A stretch of 40,213 nucleotides of DNA, from contig CAZOGY010000016.1 of the NCBI GenBank assembly GCA_964579305.1, positions 1 through 40,213 on the forward strand, read 5' to 3'. The stretch is from JBCBWG01 sp964579305. Its GTDB lineage: Bacteria > Pseudomonadota > Alphaproteobacteria > Rhizobiales > Hyphomicrobiaceae. The stretch's first letter is position 1, and each line of letters starts with the position of its first letter. Made by a program: the position numbers and the translations under genes. Below, in pieces: positions 13,601 to 25,600 of this stretch. The notes under the pieces are model-generated. The model ran no database searches. It had not been told where the DNA came from and worked only from the letters and a program-made list of their open reading frames with translations.

Positions 13601-16600
13601 GGTATCGTAGAGGGCGCCGGCTGGATCGAAGGTCGGCAAGGTGCGCGAGAGCGTGTGGTTCGTGCCCGAGCCGCCAGCGAATTCAATCCCGATGCCGGCC
13701 AGGGCCGCCTCGCGGCTTTCAGCCAGACGCAGCACATGCGGCGCCTCGCTGTCGATGATCACGTAATAGACCGTGTTGTCCGTCAGGCCGGTGGGTGCGG
13801 TGCCGGATGGATCGGCCGTGTAAAGAACGGGCGTGCCAGTGACCCAACCGGGAGACAGCGGGTCGTCGACATTGCCGTCGCCGTCGGTGTCGACGGGCGC
13901 GAACAGGGCGAGCGAGGTCGGCGCATCGTACGTGACCAGCGCGCCTTCGCTCAGGCCATGTGCCACGAAGTTGACTGTTGTCGTGTCCGCCTCGATGGCA
14001 CCGGCGCCGAATGCGAGGATATCGCCGCCGGCGGTTGTCAGCGTATGCCGTTCGTTGTCGCTGAGGTCGCTGGCATTCAGCGTGATGGACGTGCTTGTGC
14101 CCTGAATGCGCAGCTCGAAACTGTCGTCGGTGACGTTGGCGACCTCGTAGACCGTATCGTCGGTCAAGCCCGAGATGGTGTTGCCGGCGATATTGTCGGT
14201 CTCGAATGTGACGCTGTTCTCATCGTCGTTTTCAAAACCACCCGAGAAGGTATCGACAGCGGCGCCAACCTGTCCGTCGATCCCGAGCGTGCTCGAGTTA
14301 TCGCTGTTGTTGGAATAGACAACGGTGTCGGCGTTGCCGCTGCCATCGGTGCCGTTCAGGCTTTGGCTGTTGCTGTCATCGTCGTCCCACGTGTCGGAGA
14401 AATTGCCGCCGATCGTGTGGACCGAGATGGCGCCAGCAAGAACACCGATCCCGGCGCCGCCGCCGTAGGTGGTGTCGATCAGGTCTTGATCGGCGATGGC
14501 GCGGGCCGCGACGCGGTCGCTTGCGCGCACCAATGCGCCAGTGCCCGCCGCATTTGCCGCGTTGCCGATGACGGCGCGGGTGTCGTTGCGGACATAGGCC
14601 AGCGACAAACCAAGGCCGATGGCCACGGCGCCGCCGCCGACGCCGCCAGCGATCGCTTCGATTTCGAGGTCGTTGCGTGCGCCTACGAGCACTTGCTGGT
14701 TCGCGTTTGCGCTGCCGGAGGTGTTCTGGTTGATCTCCGCGTTCTGGATGGTCGCCGAGGTGTCGCTGTCGACCACCGTGTAGTGCAGCGAGCCTGCGAC
14801 GCCGGCGTAGGTGCCCAGCGCCAAGCCCAGAACGAAGGCTTCGATGCGTTCTGACGTGTTGGCGTCGACAATCACGCCGACGGCGCCAGCGGCGTCTGCG
14901 TCCGGCGTGCCATCGCTTTGCGCGGTGCCGGCCGTGTGGCCCGTGACGAGATTGCCGCTGTTGGCGAAGGCATCGACGATCGCGCCGCCGCCGATCGAGG
15001 CGTCGGTTTCCTTGTCAACGAATGTGACTGAGAACGCGCCCGCGCCGCCGCCGCCGCTGACCCCGATGCCGACCGAGCCAGAAACGGTGAACACCTCAGT
15101 TGTGTCTTGGGCCAGAACCGCAACGTTCCCGCCAGCGGTGATGCGCACGAGACCGTCGATGGTGGCGATCGTGTTGGTCTCAATTGAGATGTAGCTCAGG
15201 GAGCCGGCAAGACCGATGAAGCCGGAACCGGAGCCGCCGAGACTGAAGGCGGTGGTTTCCGACAATGCGAATGCGGCGACTTCGACGTCGGCAGCCGCGA
15301 ATACACTGGTGTCGTAACTGGATGAGCCGCCAATGATCTTGGCGCTGGTCTCGCCGAACAGATAGGGCAGGGCCAAGCCCGCAGCGCCGGCGCCGCTTGA
15401 TCCGGCATTCAGCGCAAATCCGCTGCCAACCATGACCATCTGGTAGCTGCGACCGGCGTTCACGTAGACGCTCTGATCAGTGTCTGCTGCCGCAGCCTCG
15501 GTCAGGGTCAGGGTCTGTGTGGTGGAACCCGACCCCGTGAGGGTCAACGCTGACGATGTGTCAGACAGGTCGGCCAGCGTGAACGTGTTGTGGTCAATGA
15601 CGGTGACATAATAGTCGGTGCCGTCAGCGAGTTCGGCAATGCCGGTGCCGGAATAGGTTACGGTATCGCCGGTCTGGAACCCGTGTCCCTCAATGGTGAT
15701 TTCGGTGCCGTCGATGTCGCCGGGGACGAACGTGCGGTCGAACGCGGTCGTGGCGCCATTGATGGTCGAACCGGAATCGATACGCGCTTTGGTGTCGATG
15801 GTGTGCGTCGTGTAGGTGCCGCCAATGCCAGCGGCGATGCCGCTTGTGGAAATGGCACCGGCAAACACGTAGACTTCGATGTCGTTGGTGGAGACCGCGG
15901 CGACGACAACGCCGCTGCGGATCGCTTCTTCCGCGGTATATTCGGTGTGGTCGAAAACTTCGTCGGCCAGATCGGTGCTTGATCCCTGCTCCGACATTGT
16001 GACGTCGCTGACGCTCTGGATCGTCTGCACGTCGTCTGCGGTCAGGTGGGACGCATCGACCGCGATGGCGGCACCGCCTTCGGTCTCGGCGAGCTGGAAT
16101 GTGCCTGCGGCTGCATCTGCGTTGACGATGAAATAGCGGCTGCCGTTTTTCAGGCCGGAGATCTTGTCGCGCTGAGCGACATAGAAGACCTCATCGCCGT
16201 TTTCAAAGAAGTCATCGGTACCGGCCGTGTACTGGTCAGACGAGACCGTAAACGTGTTGCCGGAGATAACGGCCGACGGGCTTGTGCGCACCCCAACGGT
16301 ATCGTCACCGAACTGGAATGATACGCTGCGTTCATCGGAGTTGTCGGATGTCGCACCTTCGATGATGCGGCCGGTGATCGCGCTTTCGCCCGCGGTCTGC
16401 GCCAAGGCCGTGACGGTCGCGTTGTTTGAGATGACCGCTTCGGTCGTCTTCTTGATGATGCCGAAACCGCCGGCGACTGCGGCGGCGCTGCCCGAGCCGG
16501 CAAGTGCGCCGCCCCATTGGTCAACCTCGGTGTCGCTTTGCGCCGTGACGATCACGTGGCCGATCGCCGACACGGTCGCGCCGGACTTGATATAGGCGGT

Positions 16601-19600
16601 TGTCTCAGCGTCGAGGTAGTTGACGTCGAACGTCACACCCAAAGCCCCGCCGCCGCCAGACAGGCCCAAGGCTGCGGCGACGCCGATCGACAACAGGCTT
16701 TCGTCGCTGATCGCTTTGACGGCGACCGTATCGTCCGCGGTCACGACCGCATTGGCGCCGATGTAAGCATCGGTCCGGCGCGTGACGACGCCGACGTCGA
16801 TGCCGATGCCGATGCCCACGCTTTTTGAAGCGGCCAGCGCGCCGGCGACCGTCGTTATGCTCCAATCGCTCTTTGCCAGAACGGCGATATCGCCACCGGA
16901 ATAGACGCCAGCGCCGGTTTGCGCACTGCCCGAGCGCGACCCGATGTAGGCCTTCGTCCGGTCGTCGACAACGCCAACGGTCAAGGCACCGCCACCGGCG
17001 GCATCGCCGGTGCCGACGCCGCCACCAACGGAGACCGACGTGAGGTTGAGATCCGAAAGCGCGGACACGATCACGCCGCGCCGGTTCTCGCCGTCAATGT
17101 CTGAAATCGTGCCACCGGCAGCGCCGGCCCGCACAATTGCATCGCCGTCGATGTAGGCGGTGGTCTGGTTGACGAGCGTGGATGAGAGCAGCGAGGCGCC
17201 CACGGCGGTATTCTGCGCGGAGACACCGACGCCGCCAGATATTCCGATCACGACGGCATCGTTGGAGGCACGCACCGCGACGTTGTCGCCCGCGATCACT
17301 TGCGTCGTGTCGCCGGCAATGTAGGCCTCGACGCTGTTGGTCATCACGATGACGGACAGCGATCCGCCAATCGAGGTTTTGAGAGCGCCGGCAACACCAA
17401 GCGAGGTCGACCAGATCTCAGCGTCCTCATCGGCCGTCACATAGACCGAGCCGCCGGCTTCGACGTCAGCGCCGTCGATGCGGGCGCTGACGCTGTTTGC
17501 GATGAAGTTGCTGGACAACGCGGCGCCAACGCCGCTGCCGCCCTCGCCAGCGCCAAACGCGATCGCGACGCCACCGGTCAACGCGCGGATGGTCGAGCTA
17601 TCCTGCGCTTTGACGGTCACGTCGCCAATGTCGGCCTCAACTTTTCCGGTGCCGGTGATCACCGCTTCAAGTGTGTTGATGATGCCGTTGATCGCCGGGG
17701 TGATTGCGCCAGCACTTTCACCACCGATCGCGCCGGAAACGGCCAGCGAAAGGATCTTGCCTTCGACATCGCCACCGGTCGCGTCGGTGACCGGGTCGGT
17801 TTCGGTTGCGGTGACTTCGACGGTCACGTCGCCCTGGGTCGAGCGGACCTCCGCGTCGATCGTGGTATCATCGGTGTTGTTGATGATCGCACGCGCAACG
17901 ATCTGGACTTGGTTCCAGCTGATGCCGATGCCGAACGCATCACCCTTGGAGGCCAGCGAACCGGTGCCTGCCAAGCTGTGAATGTTGCTGTCGTCGTTGG
18001 CGCGGACCGTGATGTCCTCGATCGCCTGGATGTTGGCGTTGTCGACGCGCGCTTCGAGCAGGTTCTGCTCGTTTTCCAGGCCGCTGACATCCGTGAACAA
18101 TTCTGGATCCGTCGACACCGCATTCACGGCGATGACGAAGGCGGAGGCCTTCTGCTGCTTGCTTGGCAAGCCAAGGCCGGCGATGCCGAGGCTCAGCGCG
18201 ATCGCGCGGATGGCCGTGTTGCTCTTGGCATCAACGGTGACGCCGCCGAGCACGGCGACCTCACTGCGGCGGTCGTTGCCCAGAATGCTGGCCTTGGTCG
18301 TGTTGGCGATGAAGTTGATGCCAATCGCACCGCCAACGCCTTTGGCGCCGCCCGCGGCAACACCGCCAGCGACCGACAGAATGTCACCGTGGTTCTTGGC
18401 GTCGACCACGAGGTCGCCGGCGGCTGCGCCACTGGCACCGGACCCGCTGAGGACCACCGAGTCCATGTAGGCCTGGGTATTGTCGATGACGGTATTGAAC
18501 AGCAACGACCCTGCGAATGCTTTTGAGGCCTGCGTTGAATCGAACGCGAGGGCAGCGCCGAAAATATAAAGATTGCCCGTGCGCTCAGCGCGGACCAGGT
18601 ACTCCACGTCGGCGGTCTCGGTGAACGTGTCGGTGAAGGTCTGCCCGCTCGGCGAGGTGCGCGTGACGGTGATCTCGCGGTCTTCGGCGCTGTCGGCGGT
18701 GCGGTCGCTGATCAGGTTGGCGCCCTGCACGAATGCATGTGTCGTGGTCAGCACCACGTTGGCGTTCAGCGTACCGCCGATGGACTTGGAACCGCCTGTG
18801 ACGAGTTTCGACGAGGCCGTGGCCACAGCGCCCGTGAACGATATGCCATCGGTGCCCTGTTCTGCGGTGATTGAAAGGTCGCCGAAGTTGATGGTGCTGT
18901 CGTCGTTGATGTAGGCGAGGGTGGTTTCATCCAGAATGTTGATGGCAATCGAACCGGACAGCCCCAGACCGCCTTTTGTGTCCGGTGTCTGCACGCCAGT
19001 TGCGGCAATATCCTGGGAATTTTTCAAAAGCCCGGAGTCAGAAGCCTCGTCGGTCTTGAAACTGGAGAGCGACGCGTCGGTCTGGCTTGCCTTGGCGATG
19101 GCGAACGCCGCTGACGTGCCGTCGTTGCTTGCGGCAATTGCGATGTCGCCAACGTCAAACGTCGAGCCGCTGTCGGGCGTGTCGCCGGACCCGTCGGCAT
19201 TATTGTTCTCATCGAACGCCTTGCCAATGTAGGCGACCGTGTCGCGGTCGATCACGTCGACAACAATCGATATACCGATGTTGCTGCCTTCGCCGTCGAC
19301 CATGGCGCCGGCCACGGCGACGTTGGTCAGGGTCGAGTCGGCGTTGACACTGACGTCGCCGCCGCCGTCGATCGTGGTCGGCGTATCGTCTGCGGTGACG
19401 ATGGCGGCTTCGGTCAAGCCGTTCAGATAGAACCCGACGCCGCTGCCAGCGAAGGTAACGCCCTTTTCGCCCGGCTGCTTGGCCGCCTGCACCGATTGAT
19501 CGTTGGCGGCGCCCGATGCGGAAATCGCAACGTGCATGATGTCTTCGTCGGCGCCAACATGGACGCGACCTGACGCGCCGACGCCGATTTCCACGCCGGC

Positions 19601-22600
19601 TTCGATCTTTGCGATCGTGTTATTGGTGATCGCGTCAACCAGGATCGAGCCGCCGTAGGCTTTGCCGGCGCCACGGCCCTGCAGGTCAATCACGTCACCG
19701 TAAATCTTGATCGGTTTTCCGCTCGGGTTGCGCGAACCGCGCTCGCCATTGCTGAGTTTGCCCAGCGGGCCCTCGTTCAACGACAGCTTCATGATACCTG
19801 CCACGTTGGCAAGTTTCATCGAAGTTTTCGCATCGACCTCAACGGAGCGGCTTTCCTGCGGTGTCACCGGATTGGCAAGGAAGCCAAGCTGGTCATCGTC
19901 GCGATTGAGCATCGCGCCAGATTCGATTTTCGCAGTGGCGTCATTGAAGAAAAGGTTGATCGCGATCGCACCTGAGATCGATGCCGATGTGCCTTTTTTG
20001 ATCTTGGATTTCTGGGTTTTCTCGTTCCCCGGGATATTGAACGTCTGCTCGGACTGTTCAGCCTTTGCAAAGGCCGTCACCCAGTTATTGAGGAACAACG
20101 TGGCGATGCCGAATGTCCCGTCGAGACGATCCGTCACCGCGCTTGCGCCGCCGGACGCCATATCGGCTGCGAACGCGCTTGGCGCGAAGACGTCTTTGAA
20201 TTCGCGCATCCAGGGGTAGTCAACCAGCGCGTCGACATCGATGTTGCCGCCCGCGTTGACTTCGGTCGACCCGCCAATCTTGGCCGTCGCGTCATTGTCC
20301 TGCCAAGCGATTCCGAAGGAGATGGCGAGCAGATCGCCTTTCTTGCCCTTGGCTTTCTCAACGGTTGATTGGACAAAGACCTGATAACGCTGCGTGGCTG
20401 TCGCCGAAACGATGACATCGCCGCCGCTTACGATCTCTGTTTTATCGGCTGGGTTACTTGCGTCAGGCTGGTTCTGTCCGATAATCGCGGTGACGTCGTG
20501 ATTGACGATATTAATGCCAAAGCCGGCGCTTGAGCTGCTATGGTTGCTGTCGGTTGCGGCTTGAATATCTTTCTGGGTCTTGCCCTTTTTCGAATCGTCC
20601 TTTGACTCATATTCTTTTGGAATCACGCCACCTGCGGTCGCGGCAAAAATGCCGGCAAGCAACATGTCAGACTTCGTAAAAGCGTCCTTGAACTTGAGGT
20701 AATTGAACTTTCCGCCGACCTCTTGCTTGGTCTTGATGCGGTTTTTCGATGTCAACGAGGCATCGACGTTCACGCCGTCGACCAAACCGTCTTCGACAAA
20801 GCGATGGGCGTTGCCTGTGCCAGCCGACGTGATGTCGATGCCGGCGGCCAATTCGGCAGCGGTTGTGTCACCGTCCTCAATCAGGCGAATCCGGTTCTCA
20901 TCGACAACAACAACGGTGTAGACCTCGCCGACGGTCAGCCCGCTGATCTCCAAATCAGAAATTGTCAGACTGTTGGCTTCGGCCGTGACCGCTTTGAATT
21001 CAAAGAAGCGGCTGTCGTTTTGTTGGTCATCGTCAAGCGCCAGCGTCAACGCGTGCAGCGCATCGGTGGAGCTTGCCGTTGCCGTGTTGGGGTCCAATGC
21101 GCCCAGGCTTAGGGCAGTGCCGGCTTCGGCATCAGCACGGGATGCGGCAAGTTTGATCCGGCTGCGATCGGTCTCATCGACAATGATGTAGTATTCGCCG
21201 CCGTTTTCCAGACCGCCGATCTCAGTTTCAAATTCCTTGAAGAACCGGTGCTCGACATTGGCTTCGTCGGTGATCGTTGAACCATCGCCGCCGAGATCGG
21301 AAATCACAGGGGCACTATTGCCAAGCGTGTCGTAGTCGCTCTTCAGGGCGAGCTGGAACGTATCCGTCGTCGCGTTAATAACCCGATAGAGACTTTGTTC
21401 CTGGGTCAGGTTCAGTGCGCTGCCGTCATTTTCGGCAATGTAATGATATTGGACGAGATCGCCGTCTTGCAGGCCATGGCCAGCCAAAGTGATGGTGTCG
21501 TTTGTGACGCTGGTTGCAAATGTTTGCGGGATGTCTTCAAAGCTGTTGAGTGCGGTGTAGATGACTTTCTGACCCGTGGTGAACTGAAGGTCATCACCGT
21601 AGGCGATTGATATGGTGTCATCGATAATTGTTGTTTGGCCATTCACCGCAAGGAAGCGATGCACACCGGCAGCACTTGAGTCGAAACTCGTTATGACATT
21701 GCCGCTCGCTTCAAGCGCGTCGGCATAAGCCGCGATTTCGTCTTCGGTAATGGTTTCGGGATCAAATCCGGCCGGCCAGTCCGCATCGAGAACGAGTTGG
21801 AAACGGTCTTCGGAGAACTCGCCATCGGCATTGCGCGTGGCCAGAATGCGGTAGGTCTCGCCCTCCTGCAGGCCGGAGAGCGTATCGGTGCCGGTTGCGG
21901 AGGTATAGACCACCTGCTCGCCGATTGCGAAACTATGGCCGCTCATGAAGACGACGCCGTCATCTTCGATCGCCGACGCCGTTGCTGTCCTTGGATCGAA
22001 CTGCAAGGTGTTGACGGTGGTCGGCAATTGGCCGGTCGTCGAGCGGCTTTGATCGTTGAGATAATGGACCGTGTCGCCCGTCTCAAAATCATGGCCCGCG
22101 ATATAAAGCGTATCGGTATCGGTTTCGACGGCGCCGCCGTTATCGACGACTATGTCATTGCCGAAAACGTTCTGGGTTGAAAACTCGCGGTTAATTGGCG
22201 TGAATTCAGCGACGTAAGACGTATAATAAAATAGGTGCGCGCTGACGTCTTTGACGCCATCGACGTCCAGGTCAATTTCTTCCTCGATCTCCGTGCCGTC
22301 GCTGATGGCAAGCGTTGACAGCGCAACGAAGTCGGCATCGGCCGCAGCGTTCACGGCGTCGGCATAACTTCCAGAACTGTCGGGTGTGAGGAGATCTTCT
22401 TTGATCAGCTTGAATGTGTCGCTGTCGATGACTTTGACGCGGTAGCTCGTAATTTGATCAAGGCCGCCGATTTCAAGGCTGAGATTATCGCTCGCAAAGC
22501 CGTAATTGATTTCTTCGCCGGTCGTGAAACCGTGATTGCGAAGGGTGAATTCGTTGGTGGTTGTATTGATAGCGCCAATATTGATCTGGAGCGTCACGTC

Positions 22601-25600
22601 TTCCAGGGTATCGACCGCCACAAAGCGGTGTTCACCGCCGTCGGGCGTCGAGGAAAAGTCGATTGCGCTTGCAACAGCGGCCGTCGCAGAGGCGCCGGCG
22701 GCCGTCCAATCCGCCTCGGTCACGAGTTTGAACTCGTTATCTGAGACGTAGATCACGCGGTAGGTCGTCGCGCCGTCGTCGGCCAGCGCAGTCGTGCCAT
22801 CGGTCAGTTTGGTGGCCGCATCACCGTCGTGGGTATATTTGACCTGATAACCGTCTTCGAAACCGTGGCCCGTGATCGTAAGCGTGTCGGTTGCAATTTG
22901 TTCCACCGCAGCGCCGACGGTCGTGAACGTGTGAATGCCGCCAGCGCCAATTCCTTCGCCGGAGCCAAAGTTGATGTAGTGGTCCGTGCCGCTTTCGGCT
23001 TCGCCATTGCGCGTTTCCGGCGTGCCTTCCGCATCGATAATGGATTCAGCTTTTTCCTCGGTTTTATCACCGCTCGCTGCGTCCCAGGTGGCTTCAGTGA
23101 CAAGGCGGAACGACGCATTGTCCTCGGCAATGACGCGGTAGAGCGTGCCGTCGGTCGCCAGGTTGGCGAGTTCGGAACCGGACGGGCCATCGTGGGTGTA
23201 GGCGATGCGATCGCCGCTGACGTAGCCATGTTCGGCGATGAAGATCGCCTCAGCGTCGACGGCGTCAAGGAACATCGCTTGTTCGCCGAGGCGCGTCAGC
23301 GAGTGCGTGCTGTCCTGGTCCGTGTCAGCTCCGTCAAGTTGCAGCGGCTCGGCCGTTGTCAGACGGAATGTGTCGTCGGTTTCCTTGAGGACGTAATAGG
23401 TCTCGCCCGATGTCAGGCCGCCAATATCGGCGAACGTATTGCCGTCGCTGTCGCCGGCTTGGTACGTGAGCTGATCGCCTGTTTCGAAGCCGTGATTGGA
23501 AATGGTGAACAGGTTGGTGCCCGCATCGACGTCGTTGGCGCCGTCGAAGATCGTACCAGCTTGCAGCGTGCCGCCTGCGGTGATGTCGCCGTCAACAATC
23601 GCATCGACTGTTGAGTTATCGATGCTCAAGGCGGAGCCGACCCCCGCGCGCGCGTTCAGCAACGACAGGATCGAGCTTTCCGCTTTGGTCTCGCTGGTCC
23701 CCGCTGCGATGACGTTTACGGCGCCACCGGCGATGATCGCGCTTGTGTCGAGCAGTTTCGACTGGACGTTGGCGTCCGTGGCAGAGGCGGCGAAGGTAAT
23801 CGATGTTTGCTTTTCAGTCAGCGGCTGGCCGAACGTGACCAGGTTCGTCGACGCGCGCGCGAGCGTTTCAGACGCCGTGCTTGCCGACGATAGAATCGAG
23901 ACGTCCCCGTCGGCGTTGATGGTCGTGCCGTTTTTGACGATGGCGAAGCTATTGGATTCGGTGACCGCAACGCCGACGGCAATTTGCGGGATCTTCTGTT
24001 TGCCCTTGGCCTGCAGGACCTTGTTGACGACGCTGTCCATCGCGACGGCTTGGAAGACCGCCTCGGCAATCGTCGACGTCTCGATCGTCACCGATCCGGT
24101 CGCGTCGATGTCAGCGTTGTCGACGGTCACAAACGCATCGGCGGCCCGCTTGCCGAAGCTGGCGTTGATACCGAGGCCCATGCTGATGATCGCGCCTGGC
24201 AATTGACCAAGCTGATTTTGGAAGTCCTCGGCAAAGCCGGCGCCGAAGTTGGGGATGTGGCTTGACTTGGAAAAATCGTTGGCCGTCGCCGATAGGGTCA
24301 CGTCGCCACCGTCCAGCACCGCGCCGGATTTGACGTCGATGGCGACCGACTGTGTCGTGAAATCGAATGGCGACAGGAATACGCGCGATTCTTGTTCGAC
24401 CACGTAAAGCGCGATCTCGCCGGCATGAAAGCTATCGCTGGTGACGCCAGCGAGCAGCTTCGCGTTGGCCTCGACATCGATGTCCTCGGCCTGGCCGTCA
24501 GAGGTGTCGATATCCCCCTCTTCCAGCGGCGTGCCGAACTGGATTTTACCCGAATCGCCCGTGCTTACGAAGCTGGCGCCCGCGCCCGTCCCAACGCGCG
24601 TATCGATGACGACGTTTTCGGCAACGGAAATGTTTTTGGTGAGGACCGTGACGTCGCCGCCCGCGGTCGTGACGTTCGCGTTCAGGTCGGTTTCGGCGTT
24701 GGCATAGATCGTCTTGGCGTCGTCGTCGGCGCGGTTGGTGATTTGGACATCACCACCTGCAGTTGCGATCGAAGCATCGACGTCGATGTCCTTACCGCGC
24801 AGCGTTAGTGCGCCGCCACCTGTTGACACGTCCGCGTTGATATCGATCGTCTCGGCTTTGATGACAATCGCGCCGCCGTTCGAGGCGAGCGCCGTGTCGA
24901 TGCGAACGGTATCGTCGCCAGTGCCTTCGTCGACGTCGCCGCCATCACCCAGGATCGTGAGCGTTCCCGCGAAGCTTGCGTCCCACGAGCCGATGGTCAG
25001 GCTATCGTCGCCGTCGCCAAGATCGATCGTGATCGCGGTTGCGGCCGTCGTGAACGTGACGGTTTCAAACGTGCTCGATCCGGTCGGTGCCAGCGTGTAG
25101 ATGCCGTTTGCGCTGTCGAAAGTCAGTGCAGCGTCGTCGCGACCGTCGGTCAGCGTGATTTCGACGGACGCTGTGTCGATGTCGATCGGCTCCAGCCCGT
25201 CGTAGGCGACGGTTTGGCCGTCCACGGTGACCAAGCCGGAATGCGGACCGAAAGCGGTGAAGGCTGCCGACTGGCGCTGGCCCTCAAACACCAGGCTATC
25301 GAAGCCGGCCGCGCCGCCGTCGATCTCGTCGACCCAACCGTCGGCTGCGAAGATAAACGTGTCTTCCTGGTCGGCCGCGCCAGCCGTATCGGCTGCACCT
25401 TGCAACGCTTCAAAGCCGGCGTAGGCAATCCCGTAGACATGGCCGGCGCCATCACCTGTGACATGCCAGTCGGTATCGACCGCACGGCCGAGCAACGTGT
25501 CTTTGCCTGCGCTTGCGCCGACAAGGGCTTCGATGCCGGCGAAAACGATCTCGGCCCGGCCGGAGACGGTTCCTTCCGCGGCGCCGGCATCGACGCTATC

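Noticed and set aside
13370..14854. Plus-strand open frame of 494 codons
   Set aside because: Antisense of repeat-coding sequence; the composition mirrors the giant protein's codons.
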